NCBI RefSeq assembly: GCF_024519285.1
Contig: NZ_JAMZCY010000007.1
Coordinates: 62,001 to 126,000, forward strand
Source: Cohnella sp. WQ 127256
Lineage (GTDB): Bacteria > Bacillota > Bacilli > Paenibacillales > Paenibacillaceae
Direction: 5' to 3'
Length of the DNA stretch: 64,000 nucleotides
Below, piece by piece: positions 8,024 through 16,788 of this stretch (positions are counted from its first letter, which is position 1; the number at the start of each line of letters is the position of its first letter). The position numbers were made by a program, and so were the translations under genes. The notes beneath the pieces are model-generated. The model had not been told where the DNA came from and did no database searches. It worked only from the letters and a program-made list of their open reading frames with translations.

Positions 8024-8974
8024 ATGCAACAACAACAAATCGGTTATCAAACTTGTGCGGAATTGGTAGAGGAATTCAATCGTTCAGCTATAATGAATGA
8101 TGGACAACAAATATGCTTTGACGGCGTTGCGGGTAAAGACGTATACAATATCACGGCAGCGTTTATGGACCGGGGGAGCTTGATCATTGCGGGCCGGGTG
8201 GAAGGACGGATGACGGAATTGTCGAACGTTCTTTTCTTCCGGCAGCAAGGGGACGTTTGGACGCCACATCCTGATTATCCGATTTATGAGCTTCAGGATC
8301 CTTTCTTAACGCGGATTAAGGGAGAGCTTATTTTCGGTGGCGTAACCGTCATTAAAGATCCTCTCCATCCTGAGAAAATCATTTCTTGGGTGACTAGCTT
8401 CTACCGAGGACAGGATGTTCTAAGCTTGAAGCCCTTCCTAACGGGTCCAGCTAGAATGAAGGATGTCAGGCTGGTTATGCTTGCGAGTGGTGAAATCGGC
8501 GTGTTGTCCAGACCAGGTGGCTTGCTGGGTGGAGGACCGGGTAGCGTTATTGGCTTCACTAAAGTTTCAACGCTCGAAGAGGTAACCGCGGACATAATTA
8601 CGAATGCACCAAGGTTCGATAACCAGTTCTCTCCGCTAGAGTGGGGTGGGGGGAACGAGTTACACTTATTGGCTAATGGTTACGTGGGTGTGCTAGGTCA
8701 TATTGCCGAGTTTGACGGAATCGATCGAAGGTATCATGCCATGACGTTTGCTATTAATCCTGAGACTTCAGAAGCTTCACCTATGAAAATCATCGCAATA
8801 CGCAGTAGCTTCCCGGCTGGTGCAGCCAAAAGGCCAGATTTGCAGGATGTCATCTTCAGTGGTGGCATTCTGCGCAAGCCTGGCGGTCTAGCAGAGCTAT
8901 ACGTTGGGGCGAGTGATGCGGAAGCTTACCGGATTGAGATTGCAGATCCGTTCTTGGAATATGAAAGCCTTTGA
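8024..8974 (+). CDS. DUF1861-family protein, predicted beta-propeller acting on glycans
   Basis: From ATG 8024 (GAGG 7 bases upstream; an in-frame ATG at 7994 lies inside the previous gene) the product has 316 residues. Repeated beta-rich units with ELQDPFLTRI, ARMKDVRLVML, NGYVGVLGHIAEFDG and AELYVGASDAEAYRIEI resemble DUF1861. The last segment recalls the YYGASD motif of the GH130 protein at the operon start, suggesting a related five-bladed propeller. No signal peptide is seen. The activity of DUF1861 proteins is not established to my knowledge; the operon context suggests cytoplasmic breakdown of the imported oligosaccharide. Confidence 0.75.
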   Translation: MQQQQIGYQTCAELVEEFNRSAIMNDGQQICFDGVAGKDVYNITAAFMDRGSLIIAGRVEGRMTELSNVLFFRQQGDVWTPHPDYPIYELQDPFLTRIKGELIFGGVTVIKDPLHPEKIISWVTSFYRGQDVLSLKPFLTGPARMKDVRLVMLASGEIGVLSRPGGLLGGGPGSVIGFTKVSTLEEVTADIITNAPRFDNQFSPLEWGGGNELHLLANGYVGVLGHIAEFDGIDRRYHAMTFAINPETSEASPMKIIAIRSSFPAGAAKRPDLQDVIFSGGILRKPGGLAELYVGASDAEAYRIEIADPFLEYESL

Positions 8975-9015
8975 GATGGATTAGGTTTGAATGGTTGGAT
9001 TAAGGGGGGATGATT

Positions 9016-12000
9016 GTGAAACGGTTAGTCGCTCTTCTATTATCTATTTTGTTGTTAATCCCAGTGTTTACGCTTCCCGCTAGTGCTGCATCGGGGGATA
9101 CGATTCAGGTTACTTATGCCATTGACAATGGTGATTTCAGTCAAGGATTGGCAAGCTGGGACAACAACAACACGACCGGAACAACCGATAAAATTCGCTC
9201 GGAGCATTATATTGAATTGAAGCCGGGTGCGGCTATCTGGCAGCCGCTTGCCATCACTAACGATGCTAGCGGGCCAAGCGTGAATGACGCCGTCTATGCC
9301 AAAGTGTACGCTACGCTAAGCAGTGATGTCACGACAGATGACAATGTGCTTATTCGTTTGGTGGCTGGTGATCAATTAGCTGAGATCGGCAATCTGACCG
9401 GAATTTCGCGTGAGACGCCGGTTGAGTTGACATCCCAGTTCAAAAATTTGAATGGAAGGATTCCATCCAATCAGGAGCAGCTTTGGATTGAACTACATAA
9501 TGATACGGCTGGAATCATAGAGGTAACAAAGGTAGAGGTTTGGGGCGTTGACGCCGACAATCATACGAAGCCCTATTCGGTACCGAACGGAGATTTCTCG
9601 AAACCATTCGGCAGCGATTGGGAAAGTAACGGGAAGGTGAGTCTCGGAACAGGGGCATACCTCGAACCAGGTGCGGCGGCTTGGCGCAACATCTCGATTG
9701 GCAATACACATACCGCACCTCAATCCGGTGATAAGGTTAACGTTAACGCAGGCCTTTACGTTCCCTCTACCGTTAACCGAACGGATGGCGTGTTCGTTCG
9801 CTTAAATGATGGTCAATACACGTTACAGGATATGAACGATATTGCCGGTACTGCACGTGGCAAATGGTTCGTTGCAAATGGTCATGCAATCAACAATGAA
9901 GGGGTCATAAGAAACGGAGCAACAGAGCTATGGATCGAACTGCATAATGAGACGAATGTTCCCGTTCGGCTGAAAGGATTAACGATAACAGCGGAGAGAG
10001 CTGCGGCATCTATATACGACTTAAATGGTGACGGTGCGGTTGATGAAGCGGATGCGACATGGTTAGGTGGTCGGATTGCAAGCGGTCTGTTTGACGCTGC
10101 TGCGGATTTCGATAAGGATGAGCAGCTGACCGCGAAAGATCTGTCGTACTTTAACAAATTTGCTCTTCATCATAACGATGAGTTTTATCTTAATATGAAG
10201 CACTTCACCTTCATGAACGAGAACGTTACGATCGATGGCATTCCGATGATGGTTACCCATCTGTATTCAGAACCGATAGATCGGAATGACTTGTCCAAAG
10301 GCTACGCATGGGTGGGAGATCCGCAAGAAGGATTTGCGGCAGTAGATGACGTGTCGCGAGCGGTTATTGCTTATGCAGAGCATTATGAAAAGTACGGTGA
10401 TGAACTCAGTTACGATAAGGTGAAGCGTGGTCTCGAATTCCTAATGTGGATGCAGTACAGCGATGGGGATTTTGATAATTTCGTTGTGAAGGATCTCGAT
10501 GGTACGATCAGGCACAAGGACAGTGCATCCTCGCAGAAGAGCTTCAGCTGGTGGGCAGTTCGCTCCTATGAAGCTTTCGCGACAGCACTTCCGAAGCTGA
10601 AGACGGAAGACTCTGATTTGACCCATCGGGTGAAGGAGCGTCTTGCTCTTTGTCTGAAACGACTGAAGGAGATGACGGACCCTTCCTATGGTCAATATAC
10701 CGAAGTCGACGGTGTACGAACGGCTAAGTGGCTGTTACTCGGAGATACTTGGCTCACCTCTACCGCGATTAATGCACTGGCAGAACACAATAAAGTAGCG
10801 GAGAACGAGTCAGTCAGAGCCGTCATTCAGGAATCTGTCCGCAAGCTGGGAGAAGGACTGGCGCTGGCCAAGTTCGGTGATTTCCGGGACTTCCCATATG
10901 GGGGATTCATGCATCATTATGAAGGCGTTCCCGGGATGTACAATTGGGACGAATGGAACAGCATCCAGGTGCGAGCGATGGCATTCGCTGGACAGATTGC
11001 CAATCAACCTGCTTGGATCGAAATGGCGGAGCATGCGTCGGACAGCTTCTTAGGAGACCTGCTGATCTCAGGTCGCGCAGAGACGATGCATCCGAATAAG
11101 AAGTCGTATCCGCTTATCAATTATGGAACGGCTAGCTATGTTGATAATTATCTTGCACTGTATGAGGTGACAGGCAAGGAGAAATATGCGGCGCTTGCTG
11201 GACTTGCTGCATCCTGGTGGACGGGAAACAATGTACGCAATGTTCCGATGTTCAACGAAGCAGAAGGTTATGCTTATGATGGAATGTCAGATACAGAGGT
11301 GAATATCAACAGCGGTGCCGAATCTCTGGATGAAGCGATTCGCGCCCTTGTAAGGGTACTGGATAATCCGATCGCCAAGTCCTACTTGTACGCTCGGAAG
11401 ACAGGGGCACTGCAAGCTAAGACGGTGGAATTGGAGGAGCTATACAAAAGTGCTGCCGATCCTGATGAGAGAATGTCATTCCCGAACAGTGATCTAAATG
11501 ATCCAAATCTCGCTCTCGTCAAGCAGGATGCTGACTCAGGTGCAGATGAAGCTAAAATTTATGAGGATGCTCTAGCGTTAGCTGGTGTGCAGGAACTTTA
11601 TCCGGGTTGGACAGGGGCTAAATCGATATTTGTGGCTGCGACGGGCTACAACAATATTCGGCTGTTTAACGGTGGATTTATCAAGACTGAGCTTCCGGTG
11701 GGCGAGGCAGACGGGAGCTTCCATGTCGGAGATGCGGTGAAGCTAGAGTTCTCGGCGAGAGTTGAATTCGATACGTCCTTGACAGCCGAGGTTTACGCAG
11801 TGTTAGCTAATGGGGATAAAGTAAAGGTTGCCGATGCCAATGATATGAACTATCACCCTCGAACCTGGTATGCGGGAGCAAGCTCGGTGAAAACGACGCC
11901 AGTCGCCAAGATCCCAGAGGGAGCAGTGAAGCTGGAAATCGGATTTGATGTTGTTTCCACAAAAGTACCCCCACAAGAAGGGTATGCCATGGTGACGGAA

Positions 12001-13935
12001 GCGAAGCTCTACAAAATGAGCGTACCGGAAATTCGGTACTCTAACACGGATCTTTCCGGATCTAGTTATGTGCAGATGCCTGCGGGACAACAGAAATCCT
12101 TCGACATCGAGGTGCCGAAAGCTGGAAAGTATGATGTGATGCTAAGCTACGTCCCAAATCCGAATGCGAAGGTAAAGATCGGATTTGATAATCTTGAACC
12201 GCAGACGGTTTCCTTGAAAGGTTCAGTTATCGATGATGTTCAAATCAAACGAATTAATACGGTGGAATTGCCGCAAGGAACTGTAAGCTTAAAGCTAGAA
12301 AATCCGGACCTGCTCGTACCGGCAGATATTGACGCTCTAATTCTTTATCCGCAGACATCGTACGCAACATATGCTTTGCTGAATGGCGGATCTGTGGAGG
12401 TGCTCCGTGATAGTGTGACTGGATCTCTAACAGTCGGAACTTCGGAGCAAGTGGACAGTAGGCATATCATTTCGTTGGATATTCCGAACAACGTTGTGAA
12501 GGCGGGCTCTAGCTTGAATGCCAATGGAACTGTGAAAGGGTTGGATGGCACACCAGTTCCTAACGAGAAGGTAACCGTTCTGGTTGCTGGTCGATCGGTA
12601 GTCGCATTGACCGACTCTACAGGAAGCTTTGCCGCATTGCTAGGGATTCCATCCACATGGACTCCTGGACAATACCGTTTGAGGGCAAACTCAACGTTTG
12701 GAGAAGCGACGAGTAGTGTAACGGTTGCGAAAGCAGATAGTGGGACATCTGGGTCAACTGGAGGTTATGGAGGATCCAGTGTTGGTGTAACAGCACCGGA
12801 TGTACCAGGAGTATTTGAGGTGAAGAAGGAGCTTCTTCAATCTCAATCGGATGGAGCTGGAGCCATCCGAATCACGATACCCGTAGGGATAAACACCATT
12901 CGGATAGCACAAGGAATACTGAAGGATGCGATGTCCCACACGATCGAATTAGTAGGTCAAGAAATCTCTATTACGCTTACGCCTGACATTCTGGCCGAAC
13001 TATTCGAGCAAGCAACAACCGCAGGATTGAACAATTGGACGCTCTCCCTTGCGTTTATAAAGGTAGAGGAAAAGGCTGCGACAGATCTAATTCAAAACCT
13101 CGCGCCACAAGTCAAGGCGAAGCTGCGACAGGGAAGTAACCTTTACGAGTTAAAGTTAACAATCGTACAATCTGATCACCCTTCCTTGGACATTCAAACT
13201 TTTGCAACGCCTATCTTGATTTCTTTGAAGATTGGGACAGAAGTCAATTCCTCCTTATCTGGGGTCTATTTCATAGACAATAACGGAAGAAGGTTGGAGT
13301 ATGTCGGAGGAAAGGTCAAGGCTGGCTTTATACAAGCAAGCGTGAGTCATTTCAGCAAATATGGCGTACTGGAATACGAAAAAACATTTCAAGATGTGCC
13401 AGCTTCACATTGGGCATATGCATCCATTACCGAGCTGGCGGCCAAACATATCGTTAATGGAGTAACCGATCAGGTATTTGGTAAGGATTTATCCATGACA
13501 CGCGCTGAATTAACATCCTTGATCGTTAGGGCATTCGGCTTGCAGAACCCCGACGCGAAACAAAGCTTTACAGATGTGAGTGAGAAGAGCTGGTATTCGG
13601 CAGATGTTGCATCGGCTCTACAAGCAGGTATCGTTGCAGGCAAAACAACAACCACATTTGCACCGCAAGCAGCGGTTACCCGCTCAGAAGTAGCGGTCAT
13701 CCTCATGCGGGCGTTGAAGCGACTATCGGCAACGGTTCCTGTTGGTGAGGGTTCATTGAATCATTTTGTTGATAAATCCGATGTTTCCCCCATGTATATC
13801 GATAGTTTATCGCAGAGTGTCGGAGCGGGACTGCTGAAGGGAGATCACAATCATCTTCGTCCTAACGACGTCATGACCCGGGCAGAAGCGGCTATCGTGC
13901 TCTTGAAGCTTCACAACATTTTAGAATCACAATAG
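9016..13935 (+). CDS. Large SLH-domain surface protein with dockerin-like pair and alpha/alpha-barrel-like region
   Basis: GTG at 9016 is preferred: GGGGGG ends 6 bases before it, whereas the ATG at 9010 abuts that site. The product is about 1639 residues. Order seen: signal peptide (cleavage near ASA), two similar beta-sandwich modules (about 30-180 and 185-330, both with ELWIELHN-type strands), a dockerin-like calcium-loop pair (DLNGDGAVDEAD and DFDKDEQLTAKD, about 335-395), a helical region (about 395-815) resembling alpha/alpha-barrel glycosidase or lyase domains, two carbohydrate-binding-like beta modules, an Ig-like module, a Gly/Ser linker and three SLH domains (about 1460-1639). It should be held to the cell wall, probably degrading polysaccharide for the transporter. 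No catalytic residue can be named. Confidence 0.8.
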   Translation: MKRLVALLLSILLLIPVFTLPASAASGDTIQVTYAIDNGDFSQGLASWDNNNTTGTTDKIRSEHYIELKPGAAIWQPLAITNDASGPSVNDAVYAKVYATLSSDVTTDDNVLIRLVAGDQLAEIGNLTGISRETPVELTSQFKNLNGRIPSNQEQLWIELHNDTAGIIEVTKVEVWGVDADNHTKPYSVPNGDFSKPFGSDWESNGKVSLGTGAYLEPGAAAWRNISIGNTHTAPQSGDKVNVNAGLYVPSTVNRTDGVFVRLNDGQYTLQDMNDIAGTARGKWFVANGHAINNEGVIRNGATELWIELHNETNVPVRLKGLTITAERAAASIYDLNGDGAVDEADATWLGGRIASGLFDAAADFDKDEQLTAKDLSYFNKFALHHNDEFYLNMKHFTFMNENVTIDGIPMMVTHLYSEPIDRNDLSKGYAWVGDPQEGFAAVDDVSRAVIAYAEHYEKYGDELSYDKVKRGLEFLMWMQYSDGDFDNFVVKDLDGTIRHKDSASSQKSFSWWAVRSYEAFATALPKLKTEDSDLTHRVKERLALCLKRLKEMTDPSYGQYTEVDGVRTAKWLLLGDTWLTSTAINALAEHNKVAENESVRAVIQESVRKLGEGLALAKFGDFRDFPYGGFMHHYEGVPGMYNWDEWNSIQVRAMAFAGQIANQPAWIEMAEHASDSFLGDLLISGRAETMHPNKKSYPLINYGTASYVDNYLALYEVTGKEKYAALAGLAASWWTGNNVRNVPMFNEAEGYAYDGMSDTEVNINSGAESLDEAIRALVRVLDNPIAKSYLYARKTGALQAKTVELEELYKSAADPDERMSFPNSDLNDPNLALVKQDADSGADEAKIYEDALALAGVQELYPGWTGAKSIFVAATGYNNIRLFNGGFIKTELPVGEADGSFHVGDAVKLEFSARVEFDTSLTAEVYAVLANGDKVKVADANDMNYHPRTWYAGASSVKTTPVAKIPEGAVKLEIGFDVVSTKVPPQEGYAMVTEAKLYKMSVPEIRYSNTDLSGSSYVQMPAGQQKSFDIEVPKAGKYDVMLSYVPNPNAKVKIGFDNLEPQTVSLKGSVIDDVQIKRINTVELPQGTVSLKLENPDLLVPADIDALILYPQTSYATYALLNGGSVEVLRDSVTGSLTVGTSEQVDSRHIISLDIPNNVVKAGSSLNANGTVKGLDGTPVPNEKVTVLVAGRSVVALTDSTGSFAALLGIPSTWTPGQYRLRANSTFGEATSSVTVAKADSGTSGSTGGYGGSSVGVTAPDVPGVFEVKKELLQSQSDGAGAIRITIPVGINTIRIAQGILKDAMSHTIELVGQEISITLTPDILAELFEQATTAGLNNWTLSLAFIKVEEKAATDLIQNLAPQVKAKLRQGSNLYELKLTIVQSDHPSLDIQTFATPILISLKIGTEVNSSLSGVYFIDNNGRRLEYVGGKVKAGFIQASVSHFSKYGVLEYEKTFQDVPASHWAYASITELAAKHIVNGVTDQVFGKDLSMTRAELTSLIVRAFGLQNPDAKQSFTDVSEKSWYSADVASALQAGIVAGKTTTTFAPQAAVTRSEVAVILMRALKRLSATVPVGEGSLNHFVDKSDVSPMYIDSLSQSVGAGLLKGDHNHLRPNDVMTRAEAAIVLLKLHNILESQ

Positions 13936-13971
13936 AATGGGATTTGTTCATAACGTGAGATGCGACTCGAT

Positions 13972-14010
13972 AGAGGTTCACTTTGACAAAAGTGGCCTCT
14001 CTCGGGTCTC
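13972..14010 (+). terminator. Probable terminator of the glycan operon
   Basis: AGAGGTTCACTTT pairs imperfectly with AAAGTGGCCTCT (to 14000) around a short loop, followed by a pyrimidine-rich stretch. The T-run is poor. Confidence 0.5.
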
Positions 14011-14123
14011 TTTGCTATGTTGTCGAGAGGCAGCTATTTATGAGCTGTTTCAATGGATAAGCTTGGTATTTATTATGCAACCTAAAGCGATTGTAAGTCG
14101 TTGTTAGAGATAGGATGTATTAT

Positions 14124-14160
14124 CCGACCGTTACATATAAGCCTGTAAACAGGCCGGTCG
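14124..14160 (+). other. Nested hairpin in the leader of the following lipoprotein gene
   Basis: CGACCG (14125-14130) can pair with CGGTCG (14155-14160), enclosing a second stem GCCTGT/ACAGGC (14141-14154). It lies directly before the ribosome site. It matches no riboswitch I recognise. Confidence 0.45.
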
Positions 14161-14181
14161 CCTACTGGGAGGGTACTTGTA

Positions 14182-15198
14182 ATGAATTATCGTATGACTC
14201 TTATTGGTTCTATTCTTGTTTTTTCTATTGTTTTAAGCGGCTGTGGTGCCAAAATTACCGACTCCGAGAATCCTTCTGCCTCATCTTCTCCATCCGCTAC
14301 GATTGCTCCTGAACCGACCGAAACTTCGTCAGCGACACCTGGCGTGGAGTCTAATGAATTGATATTGAAGCAATTCCAGGCTCAAGCACTTGCTAGTCCA
14401 TCTGCGGATGAATTGATGGCTTCTTTTAAACAGCACATTGAAGCGGTGCAGCCTGCTCAAGCAGATGAGTTGGTCCGTACTTTAGAATCCTATTACGAGA
14501 AGAACTTGCCCGAAATGGGGAAGAAGTTCGAATCCTCTAATATACAAGAGAAGCTGGCTGCATTAGATTGGCCGATTACGTCAGCGCAAATCTCAGAGAT
14601 CAAAGAGGAGACGATACGTGAGCTTGCCGAACAAACATTAGCAGGAGGATACAAGCTGGTTACTGCGGAAGGCTTTATTTTCCCAATTGTAGATTACGAT
14701 AAGATGCTATCCTATAGCGATAAAGTAACAACGGAGATGGGAGCTTATCTTAATCTTATGGCAACGGAATCAGACCAAGCAACGGCTAGCGATGGAGGGC
14801 TTGTCATTACATGGGACGAGTTGGCATCTCGAACGCTCGCGGCAGAAAGCTATGTGGTCACATTCCCTGATTCTCCAGAAAGAATTAAGGTTGAGAATCA
14901 GTTCATGAACTACTTGAGCATGTATTTGATCGGGCTCGACAATACGCCAATCTTTGATTATGAAACCTTCACCCTTCTGCCAGATGTCAAAAAACAATAC
15001 GAGCAAATGGTCGAATCCCATACAAAGACGATTACGGGACAATTGACGGAGCAATTTCTTGGACTGCTGAAGGACTCCAAGGACGCAGTGTTCATCAAAG
15101 ACGTAAAGGGAACACAAACGGACATACCAGCTATGAAACAATTCCGCGAACAACTCAAGTCATCCGCCCATTCAAAGCTTCCCTCCAGTAAGAAATAG
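14182..15198 (+). CDS. Lipoprotein of unknown function
   Basis: The 338-residue product has a signal peptide with lipobox VLSGC (Cys near residue 21), a Ser/Thr/Pro-rich linker to about residue 60 and a mostly helical, charged remainder with no cysteines or familiar motif. GGGAGG precedes the ATG by 8 bases. It is expected on the outer face of the membrane. I do not recognise the family; the helical body could be a binding or structural domain. It stands alone between two hairpins, so it is probably a single-gene unit. Confidence 0.75.
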   Translation: MNYRMTLIGSILVFSIVLSGCGAKITDSENPSASSSPSATIAPEPTETSSATPGVESNELILKQFQAQALASPSADELMASFKQHIEAVQPAQADELVRTLESYYEKNLPEMGKKFESSNIQEKLAALDWPITSAQISEIKEETIRELAEQTLAGGYKLVTAEGFIFPIVDYDKMLSYSDKVTTEMGAYLNLMATESDQATASDGGLVITWDELASRTLAAESYVVTFPDSPERIKVENQFMNYLSMYLIGLDNTPIFDYETFTLLPDVKKQYEQMVESHTKTITGQLTEQFLGLLKDSKDAVFIKDVKGTQTDIPAMKQFREQLKSSAHSKLPSSKK

Positions 15199-15231
15199 AT
15201 ATAGAAATGCCAAAATCGCATAGCAGGAGTT

Positions 15232-15275
15232 AAACGGTTTCTAGCGAATTCTTAAGCTTAGAAACCGTTTTCTGT
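15232..15275 (+). promoter_or_regulatory. Inverted repeat before the beta-glucosidase gene: terminator or LacI/CcpA-type operator
   Basis: AAACGGTTTCTA (15232-15243) and TAGAAACCGTTT (15259-15270) are perfect 12-bp inverted arms. The right arm, AGAAACCGTTTTCT (15260-15273), is itself nearly palindromic around CG and matches the catabolite-responsive element consensus at 12 of 14 positions. It may end the upstream transcript, bind a LacI-family protein, or both. Confidence 0.5.
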
Positions 15276-15301
15276 CATTTCACTTTTTGGAGGGATTAGC
15301 A

Positions 15302-16648
15302 TTGGCTAGAATAGATTTTCCTAAGGATTTTGTTTGGGGGACGGCTACGGCCTCGTATCAGATTGAAGGAGCTTATGAAGAGGATGGACGTGGACCTTCA
15401 ATATGGGATACCTTTTCCAAGACCCCTGGTAAAGTGTTCAATAATGACAATGGCGACGTCGCTTGTGATAGCTACCATCGTTATGAAGAAGATGTAGCTC
15501 TGTTGAAGAAGCTGGGCGTAAAGGCTTACCGTTTCTCTATCGCATGGCCACGCATTTTCCCACAAGGTACGGGGGAAGTCAACGAGAAGGGCCTAGATTA
15601 TTACCGTAAAGTCGTCGATGCGCTCATCGCAGCAGGCATAGAGCCTTGCGTCACTTTATACCATTGGGATTTACCGCAAGCGCTACAGGATAAGGGCGGC
15701 TGGGACGATCGCGATACGATCGATGCTTTCGTGAAGTATTCCGAGGTGATATTCAAAGCCTTTGACGGTAAAATCAAGCAATGGATCACCTTCAACGAAA
15801 CGTGGTGTGTCTCGTTCCTGTCCAACTACATTGGTGCCCATGCACCAGGAAACACAGATCTTCAATTGGCCATTAACGTAGCTCACAACTGCATGGTTGC
15901 CCATGGCGAAGCGGTTAAGAAATTCCGTGAGCTAGGTATCCAAGGAGAGATCGGTACGACGCACAATCTGTACTGGTTTGAGCCCTATTCTAATTCCCCA
16001 GAAGATGTAGCCGCAGCTCATCGGAATCGGGCATACAATAACGAATGGTTTATGGAGCCCACTTTCAAAGGGACTTACCCGCAATTTATGGTGGACTGGT
16101 TTAAGAGCAAAGGAGCGACGATTCCGATTCTGCCCGGAGACATGGAGTCAATTTCACAGAAAATCGATTTCATTGGTGTTAACTTCTACAGCGGTGGGTT
16201 CGGACGTTACAAGAAGGATGAGGGATTATTCGACTGCGAAGAGGTTCAAATTGGCTTTGACAAGACCTATATGGACTGGAATGTCTATGCAGACGGGTTG
16301 TATAAGGTACTGAAGTGGGCACATGAAGAATACGGCGACACACCGATTTACATTACCGAAAATGGAGCTTGCTACGAGGATTCATTGACGGAGGACAACC
16401 GAGTACAGGATGTTCTTCGTACAGAGTATTTCCGGAAGCATTTTATCCAATGTCACCGTCTTATTGAGTCAGGAGTGCCGCTTAAAGGTTACTTCGCGTG
16501 GTCGTTGCTTGATAATTTCGAGTGGGCAGAAGGCTACCGCAAGCGCTTCGGTATCGTTTATACGAATTATGAGACGCTAGAACGCCATCCGAAGGACAGC
16601 TATTATTTCATACAAGACGTGATCAAGAATGACGGATTTGAAGTGTAA
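15302..16648 (+). CDS. Beta-glucosidase, glycoside hydrolase family 1
   Basis: TTG at 15302 is chosen because GGAGGG ends 7 bases before it and because the protein then begins ARIDFPKDFVWG as GH1 enzymes do; a TTG at 15287 overlaps the ribosome site. The 448 residues include the GH1 N-terminal signature FVWGTATASYQIEGA, the acid/base motif TFNETW and the nucleophile motif ITENGA, then the aglycone-site segment WSLLDNFEWAEGY. It lacks a signal peptide, so it cleaves cellobiose-like disaccharides or aryl glucosides in the cytoplasm. The cre-like palindrome upstream suggests carbon catabolite control. Confidence 0.93.
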   Translation: MARIDFPKDFVWGTATASYQIEGAYEEDGRGPSIWDTFSKTPGKVFNNDNGDVACDSYHRYEEDVALLKKLGVKAYRFSIAWPRIFPQGTGEVNEKGLDYYRKVVDALIAAGIEPCVTLYHWDLPQALQDKGGWDDRDTIDAFVKYSEVIFKAFDGKIKQWITFNETWCVSFLSNYIGAHAPGNTDLQLAINVAHNCMVAHGEAVKKFRELGIQGEIGTTHNLYWFEPYSNSPEDVAAAHRNRAYNNEWFMEPTFKGTYPQFMVDWFKSKGATIPILPGDMESISQKIDFIGVNFYSGGFGRYKKDEGLFDCEEVQIGFDKTYMDWNVYADGLYKVLKWAHEEYGDTPIYITENGACYEDSLTEDNRVQDVLRTEYFRKHFIQCHRLIESGVPLKGYFAWSLLDNFEWAEGYRKRFGIVYTNYETLERHPKDSYYFIQDVIKNDGFEV

Positions 16649-16662
16649 AATAAAGAGAAATG

Positions 16663-16692
16663 ACCGGAGTGCACTCGTATTCCGGTTTTTTC
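16663..16692 (+). terminator. Terminator after the beta-glucosidase gene
   Basis: ACCGGA (16663-16668) pairs with TCCGGT (16681-16686) and is followed directly by seven T residues. Confidence 0.8.
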
Positions 16693-16788
16693 ATTGTCTT
16701 CAATAAACGCGTGTTTACTAGAGGTTTCCTCCGAGGACATTTTCCGTTACAATAAAGGAGATGCCTTACACCGAAAGAGGAATACGCC

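Noticed and set aside
14770-15153. 127-codon minus-strand frame inside the lipoprotein gene
   Set aside because: Opposite strand of a gene with a clear signal peptide and ribosome site; composition is not protein-like.
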